Source: Coprinopsis marcescibilis
Lineage: Eukaryota > Basidiomycota > Agaricomycetes > Agaricales > Psathyrellaceae
Assembly: GCA_004369085.1 (NCBI GenBank)
Contig: ML210277.1
Location: 1-64,000 of the forward strand
Reading direction: 5' to 3'
DNA: 64,000 bases
The notes below the pieces were generated by a model. That model did no database searches, had not been told where the DNA came from, and saw only the letters and a program-made list of their open reading frames with translations. Numbering within the stretch: the stretch's first letter is position 1; every line of letters begins with the position of its first letter. This document shows, in pieces, positions 12,262 to 23,547 of this stretch. The translations under genes and the position numbers were made by a program.

Positions 12262-13338
12262 ATGGCGCGCACAAAAAACTCCAACGCAGCAGCAACGGAT
12301 AAAGTTCGTTCACCCAGTCCTGAAGCCTCGGATCGACCCCTAGGACCACTGTCGGTCACAATACCAATATCGGAGAGGGAGGAAGTCAAGGTTAATAACG
12401 CGAATCTGAGTGAATTGAAGAATGCTTGTGACGATGCTGTTAAGCGGGTACGTCTGTCCTTCTATTGCTTACTCCTTCATTTAGTAGCAGTGGTGGCTGG
12501 CTGGAGTGTGCGCCTCCACAAGGCTGTGGTGGTCTGCACCCCGCTCTCCGCGGCGCATTGACACGACAGGAGTTTTGTACAACTATAGCACCACCTTTGC
12601 TACTGCGTTTTAGCTGCAACTTGCATACTGAGATTGCTTCCCCTAGTTCTTGTCACGGCCAGAACTCTTCAAACAGATATACCTCCATACTGATGTTCGG
12701 CTGGGCTTGGGCTGGCTAAGCGTATTCGTCGCTGCTGGCACAGCGTTCTATGGCTGGAAGGTTGACTTTGAAACATCGAAGCCTGTGGTTACTATTGGTC
12801 TCATTGCGTACGTCGTCTGTCCCTTTCATTAGCCCGGGTTCGAGACCCAGGCGCGACAGCCACCTTTGACTGTCGACCTATTTGTGCACCGCTGACGTGG
12901 GTTTTGATTCGATTACGCAGGTACATCATCCTCACTTCCTTATCAACACTCTACGCCTACTTTGTCGAAGGTGATACCATCTTTGTGGGCAGGCGAAAAA
13001 CCTTTTCAAAACGCGTATGTCCCTATTCTTTCCCCTCGCCTGCTTCGTTGATTACTGACACTTGCACCGCGGGCCTCTTGCAGATAATCACCGAACGTAT
13101 TACCCTTGCTTCATCAACGACGCCCGCATCCAAGACTGCTGTATCACCCTCTTATGGAGTTGCCTTGCAATATGTCCGGTCGACTAGCGGCGGCAAGAGC
13201 CTTCTTGGACGAGGGCGGACGAAGGGCACCGCGCCTTACACCCTGTTCTTCGATGAAAAGGGTGTCCTGAAGCAGGAGGCATTGGAGAAGTGGGTTGGTA
13301 GTCTGGTAGAAACCGCCATGGATGGTAAAGCAGCTTAG
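12262..13338 (+). CDS. SPC2: Signal peptidase complex subunit 2 (Spc25 family)
   Basis: A non-catalytic subunit of the ER signal peptidase complex that connects it to the translocon. After a polar N-terminus and the segment VKVNNANLSELKNACDDAVK, the spliced frame gives a domain with two membrane spans (VRLGLGWLSVFVAAGTAFYG and YIILTSLSTLYAYFVEGDT). A cytosolic C-terminal domain follows (ITERITLASST, PYTLFFDEKGVLKQEALEKW). Four or five exons joined by GT-AG introns. The intron around 12810-12920 contains a fortuitous B-box-like sequence but no tRNA. Confidence 0.92.
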
Positions 13339-14588
13339 GTTCAGCGAAACGTGGAGTGTTAGATTGTTATGGTTTTCCGTGCGTGCGGTACTGCTGGACG
13401 ACGAAGATGGTGGCAGGCGTTGAGCTCGTTTCTCGGATCGGATTGAATGCTTACCGCCGTTGTATAGTTCATTAGTCGTGTATATTTCCCTCTAAGGACT
13501 GGTATATTCCTCTGACCTGACATGCGCTACCTGCTATGCACCCTTTTCCACTGTGTACTATTTGTCTGAACATTCATACCGCCTCGAAAGAGTTGTTTGT
13601 GTATCAGTACTTCAGCTTACTCCAGTCGCTCAATAACAGTACATTGTGCCCTTTTTGAAAGACTGAACCGGGTTAAGGCTTCTGAAGGACTCTCAGTGTC
13701 TCAACGTCAGAGGGCACCACGGTCTCATTCAGGGGCCTGATTGGCTTGGCTTTGACCGCCGACCTTCGACACCGCTTTAGACTTATCTGAATCTCCTCAC
13801 CATCTACGCGCGTATACATGGTAACTCTTAGCAGATGAACGACCGTCTTGCTGAAAGCGAGCTCGCTGCTACCAATCCCGCATGGCTCTCGACATTCAAC
13901 TTCAAGGGGAACCCTCCCGCGATTCGGCATTTGGCGACCCTCTGTCACGTACACTCCTGGAACCCAACTGGAACCCAAACCTTGGATCTGGAAAGCCGGT
14001 CTCGGTCTCGTCCAGCTCTTCTTACTGGAGCTTTTCTGTTACTCTCCGCAAGCGGTATCATCTGTAAAACATATGCAATACGAGTCAAGTGACGCATAGA
14101 GTTGCTGCATATCTGTGACTGTCATTCGCACATACATTGCTCTACCTCTTCAGGTCGAACAATAGAGGTCTAAATGAAGGTACGCTTCTAGAACTCCAGC
14201 GAAACACAGAGCTAATCGGAAATTTCCCATGGTGGTCAATTCAAAGTTTACTGTAGAAAATCACCAGACATCTTGTGGGCACTCGGTTGGCCTATGCAAC
14301 GGGAGTTACGTTGGAAAGTGTGTGCTTCATGTAGAAAACACAAAGCGTCGGACGAAATACCAGTCTTCCAAGCCCCCTCAAACCGTTGAAAGCTGGCATG
14401 CATCTGATACGAAGGGGATGGGAACCATACAATTACTTGGGGTTGGACACAATCTGTGGGCGTGCTTTCGTGTCTGGCTTTCCAACATCGGGAGACGCCA
14501 AGTACTGTATCTGGCGCGTTCCAGTGCGTTGTCATGTCAGAACTAGACGAATGGCTGCCTCAAATCCATTTGTGGGCTTTGAACAGCG
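13339..14588. other. Intergenic; possible short unassigned ORF on minus strand
   Basis: About 1.25 kb. A minus ORF (13673-13978, 101 codons, ending near VETLRVLQKP) is the best coding candidate but has no known domain and no clear upstream exon. Plus ORFs at 13835-14099 and 14229-14546 are equally anonymous. The right end is the promoter of the tyrosinase relic. Confidence 0.3.
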
Positions 14589-14596
14589 TATAAAAG
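14589..14596 (+). promoter_or_regulatory. TATA box of the tyrosinase relic
   Basis: TATAAAAG lies 58 bp before the ATG at 14647. The intact downstream tyrosinase has the same octamer 66 bp before its own ATG. The relic's promoter therefore still looks usable. Confidence 0.6.
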
Positions 14597-14646
14597 GACA
14601 GGCAGAAAGGCTTCTTTCTCTCAGTTTCTGCTGATCATCTCCTGCC

Positions 14647-14981
14647 ATGTCGAAAAGTGTTATATCTGCTGTCCTGCTCGCGTTGCTGCTTATGACAAAC
14701 GTTATTGGCACCCCCACTCCCAATAATGCGACAGAGAATGTGGAGAAACGCGCTCCAGGGGATACATGCGCCCGCATTCGAACTCGTAGGAAATGGTGAG
14801 TTCTCGTTGCTTGTTTGAAGTGAACCTTGAGCTCACATAATCTCTTTATTTCAGGCGGGCACTGACCTACCACCGACCCAATGTTGTCTTCGAGACTGGA
14901 TCCCTCATCCTGCGTTCGTCACGCGGGGATGTTGACTTTTGGCTCTTGCTGCTTTTGGCTCTTGCCACTTTTCACTGTTGA
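14647..14981 (+). pseudogene. Truncated tyrosinase copy (5' fragment fused to unrelated tail)
   Basis: Exon 1 (14647-14795) encodes a signal peptide and mature start matching the intact tyrosinase 0.9 kb downstream: VLLALLLMTNVIGTPTPN, GDTCARIRTRRKW against VLLLVLILLVTNVVGSTLPT, GDTCSHIQTRREW. An intron at the same place (14796-14854) leads into RAL, as in the intact gene's RTL. Homology then stops completely. The frame continues 35 codons to a TGA at 14979-14981 and ends in a hydrophobic VDFWLLLLLALATF. All copper-binding histidines are absent. The relic also carries an EKR site (possible Kex2 cleavage) not seen in the intact copy. It cannot be a tyrosinase. It could still make a short secreted or GPI-like peptide, because signal, splice sites and TATA box are intact. 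Confidence 0.7.
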
Positions 14982-15490
14982 AGATAATCGCACCACGATC
15001 ACATCTACGCGCTTGGAGCTTTGATATACGCCTGGGAATCACAAAGCGACGAAAAGAAGCAATACTGCAGCCCATAACATCGCATAGACCAACTACTAAC
15101 ACGATCTCCTGGAATTGGCGGCTTTTTTGACGCCGTACATGCAGAACTTGAACTTCCAAGTGTCGGACACCATTTCTTTTCGTTTTGGGTCTGGAAAGTG
15201 AGTATATACACCAAAATAGATACGATACGATGCGAATACCCAACCAGCCTACACTGTTTGGTTGCTAAATGCAGCAGCCCCCGTTGACCTTGAGACTGTG
15301 CAAATCTTCATTCCATTGGTAGCTTTGAATAGTTCTCCACAATTCGACACGGCCGGCTTAACTACGTTTCAGGGGTCTTCTGTCAAGTTGCGAGGGTAGC
15401 GGAAATTTTCCAACCGAAAGGAATTGAGCACGGTGATGTGCCTGGACATCGCGAATTCGGAATAACTGGCTTCTTATGTGCCGAGCACGA
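14982..15490. other. Spacer between tyrosinase relic and intact tyrosinase
   Basis: No copper-site exon of a tyrosinase can be found here. A coding-like plus-strand stretch near 14998-15070 (reads DHIYALGALIYAWESQ) and another near 15110-15190 resemble no tyrosinase. They may be debris of a different gene inserted into the relic. The minus ORF 14905-15243 is not recognisable. Confidence 0.3.
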
Positions 15491-15498
15491 TATAAAAG
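15491..15498 (+). promoter_or_regulatory. TATA box of the tyrosinase gene
   Basis: TATAAAAG, 66 bp upstream of the tyrosinase ATG; it matches the relic's TATA octamer. Confidence 0.6.
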
Positions 15499-15556
15499 GG
15501 GGGAGGTTCTGATTTCTTATCGAGGCACGCAGATTCTTCGCAGCTACTCTGTAACC

Positions 15557-16921
15557 ATGTCGGGAGGAGTTCCTAGTGTGCTTTTGCTTGTGCTAATACT
15601 TCTCGTGACAAATGTTGTTGGTTCGACCCTTCCCACTAACACGGGTCCCAGCTTGGAAAGCCAAACTTCAGGCGATACCTGCAGTCACATTCAAACACGT
15701 AGAGAATGGTACGCAAGTTGCCTATATATATCCATATATCTTCACCTCAGATTCCAGGAGAACGCTGAGTGCACTTCAAAAGTTGGACTTCATCCGTGCC
15801 GTCAAATGTCTTCAGCTTCGTCGTCCCAAACACAGCAGCAACTCCGCAGTGAAGAATGTCTGGGATGAGCTTATAGAGACTCATATTGATGAAGCGCACA
15901 AGGCACATACAGTTGTAAGTACGTCTCAAGTGGGATCTCTGTATATTGCCGAATCCTTTTAGGGGCAATTCCTTCCCTGGCATCGCAACTACCTGCGCAT
16001 ATATGAAAATCTTCTTCGCGAGTCATGCCTCTATTTTGGACCTCTTCCGTACGTCAACGTATCCCACTAGTACCTACCGCTCTCAAGTACTGATGAATGT
16101 CTCACTTACTAGATTCTGGGATCAGGGCATCGATGCAGATAGTTTGCTTCCGTGAGGCTCTCCAACTACTGCCTCGGACATAAATATAATGTCTCTTTAG
16201 ATTCCTCTCTTCCCCGATCTTCCATCCAATTCTAGGCTTTGGGGGTGACGGTGTTCCTGGAACGTATGCTTTGCCAATAGACCCTTACGCCACAGACCCA
16301 GTCCGATCCTCGAGGCTGGTGCGCGAGCGCTACAAAGGATGTGTTAGAACTGGACCCTTCGCGTCCTTGACCCTCCATCTTGGCCCAGGATTATTGGTCA
16401 CGGATCACTGCCTCACTCGCGATGTCGCCGAACTTTTTAGGCCCCAGGTTACTAGTGAAGCGTGGAGCAATGCCCTTGCTCAGCCTACATTCGAGAAATT
16501 TAGGCTCAAAATCGACAATTTCCCAATTTTCCCCGATGTTCCATCCAACTTCTCAGAATTGATGCCTCACGAAACAGGCCATGCAATCGTTGGAGGCGAT
16601 CTGACCAACTTTTATACCAGCCCTGGAGGTAATGTCATCGTTTCATTGTTCGGAAGGCTCGGCTCGGCTGACCATAGTCGGATTATGGTAGATCCTTTGT
16701 TCTATCTCCACCATGCCAATATTGACAGGGTTTGGTGGCAATGGCAGCAGTTGGACCTCGCTCGGCTGACGGATATCTCTGGACCAGCAGACGTCAATAA
16801 TCTCAATGGACCACAGGTTGCTCTGAACACTGTTATGAGCTTCGGAACTATTGCACCAAACGTCACCGTTGGGGAGATGATGAACACTGCTCTCGAGCCC
16901 TTATGTTATTCATATGCATAG
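15557..16921 (+). CDS. Secreted short tyrosinase (type 3 copper polyphenol oxidase)
   Basis: Oxidises phenols and catechols to quinones; its secretion suggests action on phenolics outside the cell. The signal peptide is VLLLVLILLVTNVVGS. The CuA site lies in WDELIETHIDEAHKAH and GQFLPWHRNYL, giving three histidines. A PFWDQ block stands where the family usually has PYWDW. Further family blocks are GFGGDG, GCVRTGPFA and DHCLTRDV. The CuB site is in PHETGHAIVGGDL and DPLFYLHHANIDRVWWQWQ. The protein stops at LCYSYA, the Tyr motif that ends the catalytic core. There is therefore no C-terminal cap domain, which marks the short secreted class rather than the latent mushroom tyrosinase class. About 380 residues, five exons, short GT-AG introns. 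The frame is intact throughout. Confidence 0.93.
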
Positions 16922-17625
16922 CAGATAGCAAATGGCACGTCCCTGTTGACAATAAAGTGTTGCTGATGACAGGGTGTAATAGTACTGCTAAAATTGATGG
17001 AAATACAAGCCTGAGATACCTATACTCCTACCATGAATGGTACTCATGTTGTGAACTCGGGTTGCACGGAGGTCACACTTTGGTACCTGGCATCTGATTC
17101 ATCCTGTGAGTATTGGCGGGCGCTTATTCAATGATCGAGGTGTTGAGAGGAAATGTTGCGCACACAGGCTATATGTACTTAGTGAGAGAGATTATGCACG
17201 ACGAATTGTGGGTACGCTATTTACTATGCAGCCAACTTCAACGAGCGATGAATGCCTCTCTTGCTCAAACGGTCATTCCATGTGGCGCCTTTCGTCTAGA
17301 TTTCTGAAGGTGGAAGTAGAGGTCGTAGTGAGCTCTCCGGCTTGTCCTCTGACGCAAACTTGAAAACTCAAATAAACTCGGACGTCCGAAAGACGCTGTT
17401 GAAGGGTTGAGAAGGCTGTTTTATCGCTGCAATTATACAATATTGATATATCAAAGAATTAAGATTGTTCGTGAATGGGATCTTTCCTTATTAATACACC
17501 GACACCGAATTCATGATTTATTTACGTCCTGAGCGCTTCAACGGATTGAAGGGTGCATATTATCAGGGTGGGTACCTATATAGTATGATGAGCTATTCCA
17601 TCTACATCAACATTGGAAGCATTCT
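16922..17625. other. Intergenic: convergent 3' flanks
   Basis: AT-rich DNA between the tyrosinase stop and the stop of the CsbD-like gene. Short plus ORFs (16903-17097, 17106-17363) continue no known domain. Nothing else is seen. Confidence 0.4.
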
Positions 17626-18354
17626 TTACGCACCATGAGCAACTGCACGCTCCCTACGCATCATAGCCTCTCGTTCCAGTCGCTCAGCTTCGCCCAACTC
17701 CGAAGCTTGTAGTTTCGTCGCGGCGGCTTCCCTTTAAAAGAACAAACATCGTCAAAGCTCTGACTTTGTAATCGATACCGACGTGGTACTAACTGTTGTT
17801 TCTGTACGCCTTTTGCTCTCAAGGACTCGCTCCCTACTGCCGATCCCAATGCAGCTTCAAACTTTCCGGTCATGCCATGTCCCGCGCCAGTCCCGGCACG
17901 ATTCTCGCTATCTATCATACCGGAGGGCGGGATTCCTCGACCAGCAGTTGGAGCGTGATGGGTCTGTCCAGCAATGGGACGATGGTTGGTTGTAATGGGG
18001 GTGTGATTCTCCGCTGTACCATAGGCGTTCTCCCTAGTACCAACCTAAATCAAAAATGTCAATGACACTACGACAAGTGGACGACATGAAAAGCATACAT
18101 ATTGACCAGTTACAGGCTCCGTGGGATATGAAAGAGGTTGCTCTCCAAAATGTCTGGGTGCTCCAGATGTAGGAGCAATATTATTGATGGGTACATTCGA
18201 ATGGCCACCGTGTCTCGTGTTCAATCCAGAATTCTCGTGCAGATCTGTCCTTCGCGGCACTTCCTATTTGCCCAGGGGTTAACAGCTAGCTATGGCGGGA
18301 CCATAGAATGACGCGTACCTCCTTGTGATGTTTTGTTGAACCGAAGAGAGGCAT
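17626..18354 (-). CDS. Small CsbD-like conserved fungal protein
   Basis: A polar protein of about 155 residues from four exons. It starts MPLFGSTKHHKE, continues through a Gly/His/Asn-rich segment (HGGHSNVPINNIAP), and ends in a conserved helical part: GMTGKFEAALGSAVGSESLR, AKGVQKQQEAAATKLQ, GEAERLEREAMMRRERA. The GKFE...GSAVGSESLRAKG pattern resembles CsbD-like domains, common in small fungal proteins of unknown function that are sometimes stress-induced. There is no signal peptide or membrane span. All introns are GT-AG. The start is chosen as the first Met that leads into the spliced frame. Confidence 0.65.
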
Positions 18355-18964
18355 AATGCGTATAAATTGAGGTATTCTTGTGGTTGTTGGTATTGTCTGT
18401 TTGAGTAAGATTCCCCGCTCAGACTGGGGTTTATATACGACAACTTTGTGGAGCAGGGTGACAAGGTATCCCGCATATGATGACGAGTGGTCACACGCCT
18501 GGTGCGATGACCTGCTCCAAGTCCAACCAGAGGGCATCAGAGGGCATCAGACTCGGAGGTTACTCCACGACCGCGGCTTGGCGGCTCCCCCATTCCTTGG
18601 CGATGCGGGGTCGGTCACGCAACGTCTTTCTATGGCGTCCGGTTTGGGTTCGCTGTATTGGGTGATGATAAAGTTGGACTCGCATGAGCAGCCAGGTGTG
18701 GTCGTGCGTGGTCTCCCATCAAGGAATGTCTGTTACTACAACGATTGAGATCTGAGAGTTTGTTGCGCATTTGGCCGCAGAACAAACAGACATTCATGCA
18801 GACAGCTGCGCGTCGAACACGTCCAAGTTGAGCGCAAGCTCAACTTAACTAACAAGTAGTGTGTCTCAAAAACAATGTAGACCAAGAGCTTCCCCAGGTT
18901 TTGCGAACGGGGGGTCTCTAATCCGCTCCCCTCCCATCACCACCACAACCACCACCACCACACG
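18355..18964. other. Divergent promoter region, CsbD-like gene / GH12
   Basis: The 610 bp between two divergent start codons. A short CAC/ACC-rich microsatellite (about 18938-18963) lies immediately before the GH12 ATG. ORFs at 18380-18748 and 18477-18665 are not recognisable. Confidence 0.4.
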
Positions 18965-20186
18965 ATGACTTGGTATATGCCCACTTTGACCGTTGCTCTC
19001 GCTGCCTGTATAGTTATCGCCAGCAGCCAATCTATTCAGGGGGCAGACGAATGTACCAGTGCAGGTGGATACACCCTATGCCAGAACCTTGCGGAGGACT
19101 CCGGTAATTGTCAAGTCTCCGATTTCTAGAAGCGTCCCGTTGACCACTCAAGCGAAGCAGGTAGTGGCTTCGTCGGCGAAGGGCAAGGAATACAAATGTC
19201 CACGCATTTCAGATCCACTCCATCCTCGGTTGAGTGGGGAACTGATTATGAGTGGAAGGTGGAAGACTTTACCACAGTCAAGAGTTGTAAGTAAGCGAAT
19301 CAACCCTTAAGGGTCGGTAACTGATTTTCGATTTAGTTGCAAACGTGGAGTCCAACGATGCAGCAGGCCTACGTGTGAGCCCTTATTACGCGGTACCGAC
19401 TCCCTGAAATGCCTTCTGACTCGCCATAGCTGGATAATCTCCCGACCATAGCAGCTACTTGGAATTGGAATTACTCTTCACGAGCCGAGAACATGAAGTC
19501 TGCGGTCCTGTAAGTTGTTCTCGATGAGATAACTCTTGTGATGACATGATAACAACTTCGCTCAGGTTTGATATTTGGCTGGGCCATACTCCCGAGAGGA
19601 ATAATGGATCTTCGCATGAAGTGTAAGAAGGGTTCTTTTCACAGAGTGAGACAGGTGCTTATATCCCGCGGAAAGGCAAATTTGGCTATCGTTCACAGGA
19701 GGGTATGGCCACCATCACCTTCTCCTGTTTATGTCAGCTAATAAGCGTCCCATGTAGTGCAAAACCTATCGGAGAGAGAAACGCTACCATTTACGACCTT
19801 GCTGAGCACGATTGGGAGCTCTGGCGAGGGACAAATGGCACCACCGAGGTTATCATATTCTCTAACCCCGAGGGCGAAGACCTTTCAACTTTCAACGAGG
19901 ATATGGGGAGCTTTTTTGGTGAGCAATAATATGAATTGTGTGTTATTCAGTCTCGGTTAACGCTTTACAAACAGAATACCTCGTTGACAAAGCAGATATT
20001 CCGAAGGCTAGTGTGAGTGGTTTTGCGTTGCGTAGTGTATTTGTGGACAGCTGAAGATGATCGTTCCAGTGTATCCAAAGCATCCAAGCTGGAACCATGG
20101 TTTTCGGTGGTCGCGGTACTTTCCACACTTCTCTATACACGCTCTGGATCGAGTATCCAGACTTTGAGCCTGCTTTTCCAGTGTAG
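18965..20186 (+). CDS. GH12 family protein with altered catalytic acid/base
   Basis: A secreted GH12 (endoglucanase/xyloglucanase fold) protein of about 265 residues, spliced from nine small exons. The signal peptide is MTWYMPTLTVALAACIVIAS. Family blocks follow: GGYTLCQNLAED, SVEWGTDYEWKV, VKSFANVES, LPTIAATWNWNY, HEVQIWLSFTGGAKPIG, WELWRG, IQSIQAGTMVFGG and FHTSLYTLWIEY. The nucleophile Glu is kept in HEVQIWL, although the usual Met of EIMIW is Gln. In the acid/base block the family's GTEPF reads GTMVF, so the second catalytic Glu is Met. Flanking residues align well, so mis-splicing is unlikely to explain it. The gene has no stop or frameshift. It may be a non-hydrolytic carbohydrate-binding or regulatory derivative, or an early decaying copy. 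Confidence 0.82.
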
Positions 20187-20666
20187 ATATGTAGACTCAC
20201 AATGTCCGCTCTGTGACCGTTTAATCGATTGTTCTCTAAGTTCAACTAGTATACAAGACGTTCTGTGCTAGACTTCCGGAAAAGTTCTGTCGCCTGGAGT
20301 TGTACTCAATTGGCAATCAGGGGATTGTGGGGCTTACAAAAATTTGTTGAGTGTGCCGTGCACGAATTGATGTGTACGGAGTTTGCCGGGGAATGTGACT
20401 AGTTGACGCGTTCTTTGTTTGAAAGCCTGGGGCGAGGGCGGATTCAAATAGAGTATTTCACAAACACTGAAAAGAGTCTTAGTGGATTCGCAGTACATGT
20501 AGCTTAGCTGTGAAAGATAGCATTTATCGCGAAGATATACATATGTTGCTCACGTTAACCTCGATTCTGGTCTGGCTCGATAAATCAAAGAGAACCGTTT
20601 CTGCAATCGCGACCTCAAAGTCTGTGGAGTTGGCCCAGGCGTGAAAGATAACTTAACTGGTGCGGA
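20187..20666. other. Intergenic: convergent 3' flanks
   Basis: About 480 bp between the GH12 stop and the stop of the membrane-protein gene on the other strand. No feature is seen. Confidence 0.4.
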
Positions 20667-23547
20667 TTATTCGTATTCGCCTACGAGATCATGCATTTGG
20701 GATGGGGATTCAAATGCGTACGGCAGATTGCCGGTCGATGAACGTTGTTGTCTGATGTCTGAAGTGGCCCCTTGAGGACTGGATATTGTATGACGCGTCG
20801 AGAATGAACCAAAGATACTCGGGGATTGTATAGAGTCTGGGTCATATATTTGCTGAACCACAGGCGGACTCGGAGTGGAGAATATATGAGTTGTTGATGG
20901 GGGCCTGTCCGTTGGTAGATCCACCACTTGTTGAAAGCTTGACAAAGGAGATAGGTGCGGAGAGACAAAGTCCTTGGGTCTCTGGCTTGGGCTCCCTGAG
21001 GCTGTGCACCAACAAGTTAATCTCCAGTCCTCTCAAAAATAGCAAGACATTTACCTCGACTCGATATGCTTCCTGCGTGGGGCACGGACGTCGGAAATTG
21101 CATTGGTTGGTAAGTTTCCCCTAAAGATCGAGCCAGAAGATATTAGTACATAATCAATATTAAACAAATGCGGCGAACCCTGTGGCGTGTTTGTAACGTA
21201 GTTGTTGTGCGTAACATTTCCATGGTAGACGACAGTGGTGGTGGTACCAGCCGCAGCATCGCGATTTCCACGAGCAAAGGTCCGTGTACTTGTTGGAGAG
21301 CCTGGATAATATGTCGGAGGAGGAGAAGAGAACCGTGGCGGAGAACCTTGGGGCGGAGTATGGGCTGCGCGGCCGACATTTGTATTGATACTCGTCGGTA
21401 ATGACCGGGACATGAGCACTGGGCTTGCCTCCTGCCGCCGGGGGCCGACTTCAGTTGCTGGAACAGATCCAGCTTTAGTGTCCTGTGCTCGAAAGGATAA
21501 ACGAGGTGAGGTTCGTTCTACTGAAACGAGATAAGGTGGCTCAGGCCGAGGTGTGATAATTGTAATCGATGGGCTGCGTGCATGGAAAGCGGTCGGTATG
21601 AAAGGTGGTTGCGTCGTTGGCCGTTTTATTAGCTTGCGGAGGCGTGCAAGAACGCCCGGTCTGTGACTGAGCTCCTGACGAATAGGAACTGCCGCCGAAA
21701 GCGACATGACCAAGACTACTGGTAACCAGATATAAATTGGCCATGTTGAAATGAGAAAGAGACAGATAGACGTAAGGAGAAGAGCAGTACTGCAGTTGAC
21801 TGAAAGGGTCAGAAGATGGTGCCCATCGAGATGACTAGTGATGAGATGCTGGAGTCGGCGTGCCTGATAAGTAGTCCTGGAAAGTTGATCCGCAAGCTGG
21901 TTTGCACGAAGGATAATCTGCAATGCTTCGGTTTCCTGTGACGCCATGGAGTCATACGTAGCGCAGTCCTTCAAGGAAAGGGCAGAGCCTATCACTCTAT
22001 TGAGTAACAGTTCTGATTCCTCCCGTGATAGTACAAGTCTGTTGAGGTCCCTCGTCCGCAAAAACAGCGAACGAGCAAAGTTTAGCGCCAGATATACGCC
22101 AGCGACATTAACAACACTGCTGCTTCCAGCAAACAAGACAGCAATGCCCTTTGTTAAGCCACTTGGCGCTCTCCCTTCAGTAGAGAACAGCGTAGAGAGC
22201 ATGACAACTTGCACTATCAAGAATATTCCAATCTAACGATACGTTAGAAATCTGCAAGCTCTGACGGAATCTTTCCTGGCCGTCACTTACTATCACACCT
22301 TGGAACACTAGATATGACATGCGAGTCTCCAATAAGGTACGCTGCTTCTCCAGTTCTACGGTTGAGATCGCGCGAGAAAGCTGGTCAAAGATGCGACTAA
22401 GTCGTCCAAATACGTCGGCCTGTGGTCCAGTTAGTTCTTCGACAGAGGATGCTGTGTCTGGAGGTTCGCGACGGTAGAAACTTGTTTTGCTCAAGTGCTT
22501 CAGCCTACGTACAAGGCCATGTTCATCCGTCTCGTGCAACGCTTCACTGCTGGAATCGAACAATGGGATGGTGGTAGCAGAGGACAGCATGAATAACTCG
22601 AGAACAAGGCTCGGAAGTGTATCTTGGTACCGTGCTAATATTTATGCTGGGTCAATCACATACAGCGATAAGCACATCCAATATAATAAGACTTACTGTC
22701 CTGTATCACCTTGACCAGGGCGACACGGAGATATCCCGACTCTATGAACCTTGCAGGTAAGGATGTGGAAATGAATCTCGATAACCCCTCAAGGTGAGAC
22801 CTCCGGTTTTTTTCAATGAAGGGATCAATGCTGTCTTACGGCTCAGATTCAGCAAATGGTTGCCGTCGGACAATGACAATTAGAAATGCCTTACCTTGAC
22901 TTTGCCCCTGGTCGGCCAGCACAGCAAGAATAAAGACAGACAGAGTATCCATGCGTGCTTCAGGATAGTCATTGGACTCTCCAGATTCGAGGTCAAAAGG
23001 CGTCCAATCTATGTTCCACGCTAGCTTCTTCATAAAAAGGCTAGACGAAGCCTTGAGTGTTTCGTAAAATGGACCTGAGAGAACATCAATACGTCAACTT
23101 AACACTTGGAGCAGACCAGACGATCGCCTCTGTACCATCACGCCTCATAAGTATGCTAATAATTCTTTTGCTGTGCCACTCCTGTGCAGGATACATCTCT
23201 GACTCGTCCGGGTGGTCACCATCGCATAACAGCACTTGGATCATTGCGAGGCTGAGACGGCAGAGGTTGTCATCTATCACTTGCATGACTTCACCCTCGT
23301 CGCGGGAAATAGATGTATGGACCAGAGGTAATAGTGTGTTCGATGCCGAAGCTCGAATGGATTTGTCGGGGTGGTCGAGATTGTCGAACGTTCTCTGCAC
23401 GATCCACGCCAAGCGCTTTCCGCTCAAATTCATCGCCAACTTGACATGTATGTTCGTCCCTGTAGTAACAGAATGGATCGCTCCATTATCACTGGCGGTT
23501 TGTAAAGCGACGGGGTCGGTGCTTGGCTGAGTGTATACAGGAGACAT
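20667..23547 (-). CDS. Orphan multi-pass membrane protein with helical N-terminal region
   Basis: I do not recognise a family. Six or seven exons splice into one frame. The N-terminal 200 residues are helical and soluble-looking (QRTFDNLDHPDKSIRASAS, LKASSSLFMKKLAWNIDWTP). A middle region follows (GLSRFISTSLPARFIESGY, LHETDEHGLVRRLKHL). Membrane spans lie near VIIGIFLIVQVVMLSTLF, ASSSVVNVAGVYLALNFA and a double span from LLTSICLFLISTW to VVLVMSLSAAV. The C-terminus is a long Pro/Ser/Thr-rich disordered tail. The pattern resembles lineage-specific basidiomycete membrane proteins with an armadillo-like N-terminal part. The first intron is most likely 61 nt, with its donor just after the first RRDG codons. 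The start at 23547 is the first in-frame Met, and further upstream exons cannot be excluded. Confidence 0.6.

Noticed and set aside
12837..12847. tRNA B-box-like GGTTCGAGACC
   Set aside because: It lies in an intron of SPC2. No matching A-box, anticodon arm or acceptor pairing is found around it.
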